This document shows, in pieces, positions 14,655-22,894 of a stretch of DNA of 32,159 nucleotides. The notes beneath the pieces are model-generated. The model was not told the origin of the DNA. It ran no database searches and worked only from the letters and a program-made list of their open reading frames with translations. Both the position numbers and the translations under genes were made by a program. This stretch comes from Planctomycetaceae bacterium (GTDB taxonomy: Bacteria; Planctomycetota; Planctomycetia; Pirellulales; Pirellulaceae): positions 1-32,159 of the forward strand of contig CANHVO010000032.1 of the NCBI GenBank assembly GCA_947463915.1, written 5' to 3'. Numbering within the stretch: the first letter of the stretch is position 1; each line of letters starts with the position of its first letter.

Positions 14655-16745
14655 TTATTGAGGTCCTGCTGGTAGATTGTCAAGTAAAAATCGCAGAATG
14701 TGCATCCTAACATGCACCACGGTTCCATCTCCTTCTCTCAGACCGTGATCTCGATTGGGGTAGACCATGTAGTCGAACGGTTTGCCCAAACTAATCAAAC
14801 GATCAACCAATCCCTCGATGATCTGAATGTGCGTATTCGTCTCGCCCGAGCCAGTCATGATTAGTAGTTTGCCTTTGAGTCCTTGCGCAAAGTTGATCGG
14901 GGCGGAGCGTTCATATCCCTCTGGATTGACTTCTCGAGTGCGCATGAAGATCTCTTGAAACCATGCATTGTAAAGATGCGGTTGAGGCTTAGGAACGACT
15001 GCGATGCCGACATGGTAGGATTCGGGTTTTCGGAAAAGTGCGTTGAGAGTGTTTGAGCCACCTCCGCTCCAACCCCAGATTCCCACTCGCTTGGTGTCAA
15101 TGAATAAGCACTGTTTCGCAAGTGCCTTTAGGCCAGCCTCTTGTTCTTCGGTAGACAGTGGACCAAGGCTGCCGAAGATAGTTCGTCTCCAAGCGGCTCC
15201 TTTAGGACATGGAGTCCCACGATTGTCGATCGACGCGACCACGTATCCCAACTCGGCAACCAGTCGGTGGAAATCGATCTGCGCTGCACCCCACTCATTC
15301 AGCACCGTCTGCGCATGCGGCTCGCCGTAGACGTAGATGAATAGAGGGTATTTCTTGGTCGAATCAAAGTTTTTTGGCTTCAAAATCCAAGCATCAAGTT
15401 CGACGCCATTTCCAATATCAAGCTTCAGAAACTCGGCTGGTTGACAAGTCAACAACTTCATCCTGTCGCGAATCGAAGTATTATCCTCTAATACTTTAAT
15501 GACTCGATGAGATTCCACCTCAACGAGTTCATGTACGGGCGGAGTGTTCAGCGAAGAGAATGAGTGGATTGCCCATTTGTTATCCGGCGAAAAGAGGTAA
15601 CTGTGAGTACCGGTTTGATCGTTTGGCGAGATGCGCTGGCTTTTTCCCGACCCATCTAATTCAACTCGATACAGATACTTTTGCGTACCATCCAGTGGCG
15701 AGGCGTAGAAATAATACCACCCATTCGCTTCGTCAACGACAGCGCGGTCAATCATGTCGAATTCATCCGGCGTAAGTGTCGCCAATTCTTTTCCTTCTCG
15801 CGAGTAACGGAACGCATGTCGCCATCCATCTTTTTCGCTAACGACGATAAACTCTTTGCCGCCTCGTATCCAGACGAGTCCCGAGTTCTTTCCCTGACTC
15901 GACTCCACCCAAGCATGATTCGACTCGGAGAAGATCGTTGCCACCGCGCCGCTGGTGCTGACAAGTAGGACGTCGCGTTTGTCCCGAAAGCGACTAAACT
16001 TTTCGATTAGCACCTCGCTAGAGTTCAGTGCCCATTCAACCTGCCCTAAATACATTCCGTCCTCTGGGCAATCGACGGGCAACCAAGTCAATTCTGTCCC
16101 ATCCGTATTCACTACACCGATGCGTTGCTTCTCGATAGTACCGCCAACTCTCGCAAATCGATTCTGCTGAACCTCTGGGTAAGAAGGATCGCTGGGCAAT
16201 AGAACCGCCCGCTGTTGAACGTTGGTGGAGTCAACCTCGACAAACAATACTTTCGAACCATCCGGACTCAATTTGGTGTTTCGATACTCCACGATCCGGT
16301 CCGGCTGGCCTGCAGCTAGAACAACTTCATTTTGGTTCTCCTTATCGATAGCTATGAGCTTCGCATCTTTGGATTGGATTCGAACGCTGCCCTTGGATAG
16401 GCGGCCTTCGTCGCTGGGCTGGATGCCTCTTTTCTTGTCTTCCGACGCAATGCTTCGCTCGCCTGTCCTGCCGTGATAAAACCAAGCCATGGGCTCATTC
16501 GTATTCGAATCGACTTCTTCGACTAAAAATCCTGAGCTATCTCGCAGCCAAGTTGGTTGGAAGGCTTTGGCGCGAAACTCGCCGCGGTTATAGATCGCCT
16601 TCAATCGGGCTTCAGCAGGGCTCTGCCAACTTGAACCAGTAACGGACTGCGCAATTGACGATTTCGTCGCGGGTTCAACAGCAAATACGAAAACTAACGA
16701 AAGCGATGAGAGCAGAGTTTTGCTGGATACATTCCGAAGCGTCAT
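14655..16745 (-). CDS. Exported S9 (DPP IV-like) peptidase, divergent at the catalytic Asp
   Basis: This 696-residue protein has a signal peptide (about 1-32), a beta-propeller N-terminal half with WYFYASPLDGTQKYLYRVELDGSG and LFSPDNKWAIHSFSSLNTPP, and a C-terminal S9 hydrolase domain (about 470-696). The nucleophile elbow is GWSGGGS with Ser560, and the catalytic His is His667 in NRDHGLREGD. At the Asp position the sequence is TGSGETNTH, placing Glu635 where dipeptidyl peptidases have Asp (usual HGTxDDNxH). The DPP IV double-Glu anchor found in the other S9 protein of this window is also missing. It may be an altered-specificity or inactive peptidase. It is followed 2 nt later by a sulfatase and preceded by a 395-bp gap. 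Confidence 0.9.
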   Translation of the reverse strand: MTLRNVSSKTLLSSLSLVFVFAVEPATKSSIAQSVTGSSWQSPAEARLKAIYNRGEFRAKAFQPTWLRDSSGFLVEEVDSNTNEPMAWFYHGRTGERSIASEDKKRGIQPSDEGRLSKGSVRIQSKDAKLIAIDKENQNEVVLAAGQPDRIVEYRNTKLSPDGSKVLFVEVDSTNVQQRAVLLPSDPSYPEVQQNRFARVGGTIEKQRIGVVNTDGTELTWLPVDCPEDGMYLGQVEWALNSSEVLIEKFSRFRDKRDVLLVSTSGAVATIFSESNHAWVESSQGKNSGLVWIRGGKEFIVVSEKDGWRHAFRYSREGKELATLTPDEFDMIDRAVVDEANGWYYFYASPLDGTQKYLYRVELDGSGKSQRISPNDQTGTHSYLFSPDNKWAIHSFSSLNTPPVHELVEVESHRVIKVLEDNTSIRDRMKLLTCQPAEFLKLDIGNGVELDAWILKPKNFDSTKKYPLFIYVYGEPHAQTVLNEWGAAQIDFHRLVAELGYVVASIDNRGTPCPKGAAWRRTIFGSLGPLSTEEQEAGLKALAKQCLFIDTKRVGIWGWSGGGSNTLNALFRKPESYHVGIAVVPKPQPHLYNAWFQEIFMRTREVNPEGYERSAPINFAQGLKGKLLIMTGSGETNTHIQIIEGLVDRLISLGKPFDYMVYPNRDHGLREGDGTVVHVRMHILRFLLDNLPAGPQ

Positions 16746-17140
16746 GGATTGGGAACCTGGATTGGCTAGCGGTAAAGAATTGTGATGTTCGTTTCAGCCT
16801 CAGAGCCCGTGGGGTAGGAACTGGAAGCGATTATTTCGCTTTTGGATTTATCTGCGACATCGAAGGGGATTGTTCTAGGGCTAGTTTTTCATCGATTTCT
16901 AGGTGCACAGGAAGCCCCGATCATGCATGGTCGCCAAATTGTACTCGCGAATGTTATGCTTCCGGGGCGCAATTGCCGCCTGAAAATCGTTTATTCTATT
17001 TTGGAGTCCAAGACGAGTACTGATAATCAAAAACAATCTAGCGAAGAAAAGAAGCGTACCGGTGCTTGTCCAAGTCACCGTAAAGCGACGACAGTACGTT
17101 TCTTGCTTGATTTCGGTGAGCCGGGAGTTTAGCTTTTCGT
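16746..17140. other. 395-bp gap without a supported gene
   Basis: I see no convincing coding signal, tRNA or repeat here. The stretch separates the DUF1592 gene end from the S9 peptidase start, so it should hold the terminator of one unit and the promoter of the next, but no strong -35/-10 pair or U-tract hairpin stands out. The only structure noticed is a GCCCCG/CGGGGC pair (16914-16919 and 16963-16968) with a 43-nt spacer, which is weak. Confidence 0.5.
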
Positions 17141-19669
17141 TCACCGCGAACGAAAGATTTCGCTCGTCAGCACTTCGACAACCATTGTTCGAAGACCCAA
17201 AGCATCTTCTTTAACCCGTTGCATGATCTCCTCGATTTCCGATCGATCGTTATGCTCCATATGCCTTCCGGTACCGTATGACAGCAACGTCTCGATCATG
17301 TGGCGGACAAAAAAATCGCTGCGTGTATCGATTAATAATTGTTTGAACTGCGAAAAATCCGCGTATTTCTCGCCCGAAGGAAACGTACCAGAAGGATCGA
17401 TTTTGGGTGTTGGCTTGTCACCCTTGGGCTTTCCGTATTGATCGCGAAAACGTCCGATCGGATCGAAGTTTTCCAGTGCAAAGCCCATGGGATCGATCTT
17501 GCGATGGCATACGATGCAGGTTGCGTCGGCTCTGTGCTTGTCCAGGCGATCCCGAATTGTGGTTGCGCCACTCACGTCGGATTCAATTGCGGGCACTTCG
17601 TCTGGTGGCGGTGGTGGGGGTGTGCCCAACAGGTTCTCCAGGACCCACACGCCCCGAGTGACTGGTGACGTGTCCACTCCGTTAGCACTCGCGGTTAACA
17701 CTCCTGCCATTCCAAGCACACCGCCGCGTCGATTACGTTCGGTCAAAGGAGTTTTTTGAAATCCATCGGCCAATCGCATCGTGTCTTTCTGTGGCAGCTT
17801 GTAAAGCTTTGCAAGTTTCTTATCCACGAAAGTGTAGTCGGAGTCGATGAAGTCGGTCACCGGACCATTCGAATCCAGAAGATGGCGAAAAAAGTACTTG
17901 GCTTCTTCTTTCATCGAGGTGGCTAAATCTTCGGAATAGTATTCATTTGCTGTTTGCCGAGGCGGAGGTAGAGAGCCAATTACGCGCAGATTTAACCAAC
18001 TATCAAGGAACCGTCGTACGAATTCGTCGGATCGAGCGTCCGCCAACATTCGGAGCACATGCTCTTTGAATAAGGCCGGTTCCGCGAGCTGTCCAGCTGT
18101 CGCGGATTGCATCAATGCATCGTCCGGCGAAACTCCCCAGAGCGTGTACGAAAGCCTCGACGCAAGATCATAAGGTCGCAGCTTCGGCTCCTCCTCTGGC
18201 GTACGTTCGCAAAGATAGAGAAAGGAAGGTGAGCAGAGGATCATTTTGATTGCATCCAAAGCCGCTTGGCGTTCAGAAGTTCCTTCATCGATTCGCTTAC
18301 GATAGATCTTTTCGATGCGAGATCGATCTGGTTGTTGGATTGGCCGGCGGAAAGCGCGCTCCGCAAATGCACAAAGCTGTTCGATCGCTTGTTCAGACTG
18401 AAAACCATTCGGTCCAAAGACTGCGATCTCTTCGGCCGTGCCGCTTGGCTCTGGCAATGGTCCCCGAATCTTGACTTCATCAATCCGGATATGGGGCAAT
18501 GCACCATCCGTCAGCAACTTGGCACGGCTCACGCCTGGGTCTTTCTCGACCTTTAGTTCCTCTTTGTATTTCTTATTGGTTTCAAGGACCGAAGCTCGCG
18601 ACTCATAAGGTCCATTAGGAAAAATGAAACGGGGTGTCTGGCCTTCTTCCAACCAAACTCGAAATGGGATCCATTCCGCTTCTTTGTCGGGAACAACTGC
18701 CTGTCCAAGAATTGGCTCGATGGATTGCGGATAATGAATGTGACCTCGCTTGATGTCGCCTGGTACAACGGCTAGCTGAAACGGTTCGGAGAAGTCGATC
18801 CGAAAGATCTTGGGATCATAGTGCGTGTCGCGATGCATGGCTTGAGCATGCACTTCGATATCGTAGAGCCCTGACACGGGGACACCCTTAAGAAAATCTT
18901 CGATGTGACCATATCCACCTTGCCGCGTATCGGTGTTGGGTTGTTCGTAAAGACAAAGGTATCGGTAATTGAAGACGGACTTATGAGGCCCTGACAGCTC
19001 TTCGTATTGCACAAAGTGGCCTTGGAAGTGCCAGTCTTTAGGCGGTGTCTCGGGTTTGTTCAGCCGAAGTTCGACGAGACGATTGGCTGCACCAAAGTAC
19101 TGGTCCAGCAGCACGCCCGAAGTGATCATTTCGGAACCGATTCGTTCTATATTTCGGCTCACTGTCTCAGACGGAAACTCCGTCGTCAGCCCCAGAGTAT
19201 CGACGCGCCGCGAAAAGAGAGTGGCTAACGTGTTTTCGTATTCCCTATTGGTCAGTCGGCGCATCACCGTTCTACCACCCGTGCTCTGAAGGCGACTCCG
19301 CGCGTCTCGCATGTCTGCACGAAGAAACTCTACTATCGCAACGCGTTCCTCCGTCGTTGGCTGATCCGAATCAGGAGGTGGCATCTGCCGCAAGGTGAGT
19401 TGATCGACGATCTCATCAGCCGTAATAAGACTTGCTTCCGAATCAAGCGGCAACCGCAACGATTCAAATTCTCGTTCCCCCTGCGTATCTTGTTGATTGT
19501 GACAATCGATGCAGTATGCCTTTAAGAACTTCGAGAGCGTCTCCGTCCGCTCTTCGCAGGCTGCATTCGAGCCCATCCATGCCATCAAAAGACATGTCGC
19601 CGTCGCAATCAATATCTTTGAGTGAAGCAGCATGAGTTGTGCACCCAATGGTCGAAGCCATGTGTTCAT
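17141..19669 (-). CDS. DUF1587/DUF1592/DUF1588/DUF1585 planctomycete cytochrome-type protein
   Basis: This 842-residue exported protein has a signal peptide (about 12-37) and a PSCyt-type haem c motif CIDCH (Cys53, Cys56, His57) followed by LRLPLDSEASLITADEIVDQ and LRQMPPPDSDQPT. It then runs through the usual domain string: RRLTNREYENTLATLF (DUF1587), FAERAFRRPIQQPDRSRIEK (DUF1595), YDLASRLSYTLWGVSPDDAL (DUF1592), GVDTSPVTRGVWVLENLLG followed by a polyproline turn (DUF1588), and MIETLLSYGTGRHMEHNDRS (DUF1585). A second CxxCH (CIVCH) sits in the DUF1588 part. Function is unknown; electron transfer or oxidation at the cell surface is assumed from the haem motifs. It lies 15 nt after a DUF1552 gene, the common pairing in planctomycetes. 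Confidence 0.92.
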   Translation of the reverse strand: MNTWLRPLGAQLMLLHSKILIATATCLLMAWMGSNAACEERTETLSKFLKAYCIDCHNQQDTQGEREFESLRLPLDSEASLITADEIVDQLTLRQMPPPDSDQPTTEERVAIVEFLRADMRDARSRLQSTGGRTVMRRLTNREYENTLATLFSRRVDTLGLTTEFPSETVSRNIERIGSEMITSGVLLDQYFGAANRLVELRLNKPETPPKDWHFQGHFVQYEELSGPHKSVFNYRYLCLYEQPNTDTRQGGYGHIEDFLKGVPVSGLYDIEVHAQAMHRDTHYDPKIFRIDFSEPFQLAVVPGDIKRGHIHYPQSIEPILGQAVVPDKEAEWIPFRVWLEEGQTPRFIFPNGPYESRASVLETNKKYKEELKVEKDPGVSRAKLLTDGALPHIRIDEVKIRGPLPEPSGTAEEIAVFGPNGFQSEQAIEQLCAFAERAFRRPIQQPDRSRIEKIYRKRIDEGTSERQAALDAIKMILCSPSFLYLCERTPEEEPKLRPYDLASRLSYTLWGVSPDDALMQSATAGQLAEPALFKEHVLRMLADARSDEFVRRFLDSWLNLRVIGSLPPPRQTANEYYSEDLATSMKEEAKYFFRHLLDSNGPVTDFIDSDYTFVDKKLAKLYKLPQKDTMRLADGFQKTPLTERNRRGGVLGMAGVLTASANGVDTSPVTRGVWVLENLLGTPPPPPPDEVPAIESDVSGATTIRDRLDKHRADATCIVCHRKIDPMGFALENFDPIGRFRDQYGKPKGDKPTPKIDPSGTFPSGEKYADFSQFKQLLIDTRSDFFVRHMIETLLSYGTGRHMEHNDRSEIEEIMQRVKEDALGLRTMVVEVLTSEIFRSR

Positions 19670-19684
19670 TCAAGTGCGTTCCTA

Positions 19685-20956
19685 TCAGGAGAATGTACCG
19701 GTGCTGGTTCCGAACGAATCTGCCGGAATCCCGAACCGCTGAATGATGTCCAGGTACAGATTGCACAAGGGCACTCGCTCGGTCATGTGTTTGAACTCAC
19801 CTCGTCCATAACCGCCTCCTGCCATGATGATCGGCAAGTCATCGTTGGTATGCGAATTGGCGTCGGCGATACCACTGCCAAACAAAACTGCCGTTGAATT
19901 TAATAGCGAACCATCTCCGTCGTTGATCTCTGACAAACGCATCAAAAATTTGCTGAAGTGCTCGATTTGATAATGTTCGAGTTTAATTAGTTCATCGATT
20001 GCTTGCTGGTCATTGCCGTGGTGCGATAGTCCGTGATAGGACTTGTCAATGCCCAAGTCTTGAGGCAAAAAGCTACCACCGATCTCAAGCGTTGCGACTC
20101 GCGTTGAGTCCGTCTGAAGGGCCAATGCAATGAGTTCGTAAAGCAATGGCAAATCATGAACCGTATTGCGATCTGCGGGCCGGTCCATAGGAGCCTTTGG
20201 CTTCGGATGATCGACCCACTGCGATTTCGCTTGGAGTCGTTTTTCTACGTCTCGAACCGAGCAGAGGTACTGATCGAGCTTGGCGTTATCTTCCCGGTTG
20301 ATTTGACTCGACAAGGTTCTTGCTTCGTCGACCATCGAGTCCAAAATCGAAGCTTGCAGGCCGTTAGCAATTTTTTGCTTTTCACGCTGCCCCAAGGAGT
20401 CCTCGATAAAGAGTTTTTCAAAAAGAGCACCGGGGCCTGTAATGGGAGCAACGCGAATACCGGAACGAGTCCACGCCAATTGACATCCACCATGAATGCC
20501 ATCCTCAGACCCAACAGTGAGTGAAGCAAATCGGGTTTGGCCGCCAACTGCATCGGCGATGAATTGATCGACGGTAACGTTACCATCGGGGCGATTCTTC
20601 GCCTCGTGATGTAGGACGCCGGACAAAAACGTGTGGACCGCAAAGTGTCCACCTTTCAATCCGTGATTGAGGCCACGGTACAGCGTCATCCGATCGCGTA
20701 CCGATTCGAGGGGCTCCAATAGCTTCGTTGTTTCAAAGTCTTTGCCAACGGCTTCGGGAAACAACTGCTTGCGCTGAAATCCGAGAAGGTTGCCGATGGC
20801 TACAAATCGACGTGCGCTGACACCCGCGCCCGGAGCGATACCGGCGACCGACCGCTTTCCGATGTCATCATCTGCGAGGGAGGGCAAAACAGGGATGGCC
20901 AATGCTCCGGCCGCAGACTTGAGCACAAATCGACGTCGAGAAAGGAACGGATTCAT
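19685..20956 (-). CDS. DUF1552 Tat-exported protein
   Basis: This 423-residue protein has a twin-arginine signal (SRRRFVLKSAAGALAIPVLPS). The rest matches DUF1552: RFVAIGNLLGFQRKQLFPE near the start, LYRGLNHGLKGGHFAVHTFLSG, ASLTVGSEDGIHGGCQLAW, LDQYLCSVRDVEKRLQAKSQ, STRVATLEIGGSF and LPIIMAGGGYGRGEFKH near the end. DUF1552 proteins regularly accompany DUF1592 cytochrome-type proteins; their reaction is not known, and Tat export suggests folding or cofactor loading in the cytoplasm. Here it is the first gene of the pair. AGGAG lies 8 nt upstream of the ATG. It is homologous to the second DUF1552 gene in the window but clearly divergent from it. Confidence 0.93.
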   Translation of the reverse strand: MNPFLSRRRFVLKSAAGALAIPVLPSLADDDIGKRSVAGIAPGAGVSARRFVAIGNLLGFQRKQLFPEAVGKDFETTKLLEPLESVRDRMTLYRGLNHGLKGGHFAVHTFLSGVLHHEAKNRPDGNVTVDQFIADAVGGQTRFASLTVGSEDGIHGGCQLAWTRSGIRVAPITGPGALFEKLFIEDSLGQREKQKIANGLQASILDSMVDEARTLSSQINREDNAKLDQYLCSVRDVEKRLQAKSQWVDHPKPKAPMDRPADRNTVHDLPLLYELIALALQTDSTRVATLEIGGSFLPQDLGIDKSYHGLSHHGNDQQAIDELIKLEHYQIEHFSKFLMRLSEINDGDGSLLNSTAVLFGSGIADANSHTNDDLPIIMAGGGYGRGEFKHMTERVPLCNLYLDIIQRFGIPADSFGTSTGTFS

Positions 20957-20964
20957 CGTGGAGG

Positions 20965-20969
20965 CTCCT
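20965..20969 (-). promoter_or_regulatory. Ribosome binding site for the DUF1552 gene
   Basis: AGGAG lies 8 nt upstream of the ATG at 20956 on the minus strand, supporting this start as the head of the DUF1552/DUF1592 pair. Confidence 0.6.
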
Positions 20970-21130
20970 GGCGTAGAAGGAGGTGGTGGATTCAGAACGA
21001 ATCGAGTTGGCGGGAAAGGGCTAAGTGAATTGTTCTGCCCGCACTCAGTGTAGATCGTTTAGCCAAAAACATCCAGACGAACAACTGCAAAACCCTCAGC
21101 CGGGCGCCTACTTGCGACTAGTTCTACAAA

Positions 21131-21900
21131 TCATTCCGAATTCTGGTCATCGAGCGCGGTTCTTTCGTTTTCCACAGCGAGCGCTTTTTCTTGATCCTCG
21201 ATTTGCCTCGCCTTGCCAAGCGCCGAAGCGACTAGGCCTCCAGGACTGAAATAAAGCCCAAACCAACTATTAGAATAAAGAACGTGAAAATCTTCCCGCC
21301 TACGGTAATCGGATATACATCGCCATAGCCAACCGTCGTTAGTGTCGAGACTGCCCACCAAAGGCAGTGGAACACCGAGCCAAAAGTATGAGGTTGCGCT
21401 TCGCTTTCGAAATGATGTATACCCACCGATGCTAAAAAGATCAGAATCAGTGTCACGCAAAAGAAAAGAATCAGTTCTTCACGGGCAATGTTCAATGCGA
21501 TGTGGAAGCGGCGCGTTGCTGAGCTGTATCGTGCAAACTTAAGAATGCGAAATAGTCGCAGTAGTCGAAATGCGCGCATTGAACGCAAATCCAAGCTAAG
21601 GCCGATGAGGTAGGGTAAGACTGCGAGCAAATCGATCATGCCGAAAAAACTGAGAACGTAGCTCCGGCGGGGCGTGGCGACGCAAACACGTGACAGGTAT
21701 TCCAAGGTAAAAACCAACACAGTGCAAAGCTCGAACCAATGAAGGAAGACTTCAACCTCTGCGCTCAGATTTGGCAGGGTTTCAATCGAAAACGCCAGAA
21801 GAGATAAGACAACCATTACTTGAATGAACGAGTCAAAGACAAATCCTGCGGGGCTATTTGTTTCTTCCACGATGGACTTTAAATGCAACTTATTCATCAT
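21131..21900 (-). pseudogene. Voltage-gated potassium channel-type protein, frameshifted near its C-terminus
   Basis: The main frame (21232-21900, 222 residues) is a six-TM Kv-like channel. S1 lies near 22-40, S4 carries spaced arginines (RSMRAFRLLRLFRILKFARY, 106-125), the pore helix and selectivity filter read STLTTVGYGDVYP (Thr189, Gly191, Tyr192, Gly193), and S6 is IFTFFILIVGLGFISV. The frame then ends abruptly as LEA. The neighbouring frame continues exactly where homologues would, with PGGLVASALGKARQIEDQEK and a charged tail to the stop at 21131. Adding one base at the CC pair of GTCCTGG (plus strand 21243-21244) would give a protein of about 255 residues. The pore is intact, so a truncated channel might still work; alternatively this is a sequencing error. 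It moves K+ across the inner membrane and has no obvious link to its neighbours. Confidence 0.85.
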
Positions 21901-22087
21901 TCAAACCACGAGTAAGGATTTCGTTTCGCTAATTTCCGCGATTTGCGTTCTCTTCGATGCGACCGGATTGCGACGCATTATAACCGCAAAAACGCCTTGC
22001 CTCCGCCCCAATTACGAGACCAGATATCGACAAATTTCGCACCGAACAGCAGAAGCATTGCGACAGTTCGTATCGAATAGAGCGAAC

Positions 22088-22597
22088 TTAAACCATCTTC
22101 CCCATCCCTGCCTCGTGGCGTGACTTGGTCGACGTATCGTCCCTTCGAGAAAACAACCGCTCGAATACGACATAACCCGTTTCGCTGAATCCGAGGCGCC
22201 GGTAGCTTTCCCGAGCGGTTTCGTTTTCCCGCTCCATGTAGAGACGTATGCCGCAGCAATCGGCATCCGCTTCACCGAGTTCCTTGATATGCATAAAGAG
22301 AGTTCGGAACACGCCCTTGCTTCGAAAAAGGGGATGCACATAGACACTCTGAATCCACCAGATCTCGCCGTTTCTCCAATCGCTCCACTCGAAAGTATGA
22401 GCGGCTTGTCCCACGACTTGGCCATCGATCTCCGCCACGAAGTATCTACCCCTTTTGGATTCGGTAACAAAGCGCCGAACTCCGTTGGTTACGGTTACGC
22501 GCTCCAGTTCTCTGCCTTCGGTTTCTCGGCAAAGCGCGATGTTGAACTGGGCGATGATTTCCACGTCGGTAGATACGGCCGGTCTGATCTCAATCAT
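22088..22597 (-). CDS. GNAT-family N-acetyltransferase
   Basis: This 169-residue cytoplasmic protein has the GNAT fold order. It starts with MIEIRPAVSTDVEIIAQFNI (motif C region). The central beta strands are YFVAEIDGQVVGQAAH and WWIQSVYVHPLFRSKGVFRTL, where RSKGVFRTL is the acetyl-CoA pyrophosphate loop in a relaxed R/Q-x-x-G-x-G/A form. The closing part is CCGIRLYMERENETARESYRRLGFSETGY, the usual motif B ending. The tail after residue 150 is charged and probably disordered. The acceptor substrate is unknown. It stands alone between the channel and a palindromic repeat and has no visible Shine-Dalgarno. Confidence 0.9.
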   Translation of the reverse strand: MIEIRPAVSTDVEIIAQFNIALCRETEGRELERVTVTNGVRRFVTESKRGRYFVAEIDGQVVGQAAHTFEWSDWRNGEIWWIQSVYVHPLFRSKGVFRTLFMHIKELGEADADCCGIRLYMERENETARESYRRLGFSETGYVVFERLFSRRDDTSTKSRHEAGMGKMV

Positions 22598-22672
22598 GGT
22601 TCATTTCGTAGATGAAGATGGATGCAATCGCTGCGAACTAAGCACATTGGCATGTTTATTTCATATCCATTT

Positions 22673-22696
22673 GCCGTTTGGCGATAGCCAAATGGC
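22673..22696. repeat. Short hairpin next to the larger palindrome
   Basis: Two 10-nt arms around a GATA loop (GCCGTTTGGC and GCCAAATGGC) pair with one mismatch. It lies 12 nt from the 74-nt palindrome and may belong to the same element. Confidence 0.5.
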
Positions 22697-22707
22697 GCTC
22701 ACTTCGT

Positions 22708-22781
22708 TAGCGGAACGGCGCAAGCCGTCCGGTTAGTGATCATAAATACCGCGACACCGGAAGGCTCGCGCCCTGCCGCTA
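22708..22781. repeat. 74-nt imperfect palindrome (26-bp arms), probable dispersed repeat
   Basis: Arms at 22708-22733 and 22756-22781 are inverted copies with 22 of 26 identities around a 22-nt loop; both start and end on TAGCGG/CCGCTA. It takes up much of the 297-bp gap between the SASA esterase stop and the GNAT start. Arms of this type (TAGCGG, then GCC and CCGGT blocks) look familiar from intergenic DNA of Pirellulaceae, but that is memory, not a search. The rest of the gap shows no gene. Confidence 0.65.
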
Positions 22782-22894
22782 CAAAAACACAATCGAAGGT
22801 AAGTGCCCACTGCCATTAGTTTGTTTCACTCGAGGACTTTTGCCTATGTGCTTAGCCACAGGCTCCGCCGATTTGTTTGTTTCTTACTTCTTGA

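Noticed and set aside
16914-16968. GCCCCG/CGGGGC pair as a terminator
   Set aside because: Only 6 bp with a 43-nt loop and no T run.
16899-17144. 81-residue minus-strand frame in the 395-bp gap
   Set aside because: No domain, no ribosome site and no homology I can see; a hydrophobic stretch alone is not enough.
22012-22470. 152-residue minus-strand frame overlapping the acetyltransferase
   Set aside because: The other frame has clear GNAT motifs throughout; this one is Ser/Arg-rich shadow.
22845-22894. Hairpin after the SASA esterase as a terminator
   Set aside because: The GCCTGTG/CACATAGGC stem needs a bulge and is followed by only four A on the transcribed strand, not a T run.
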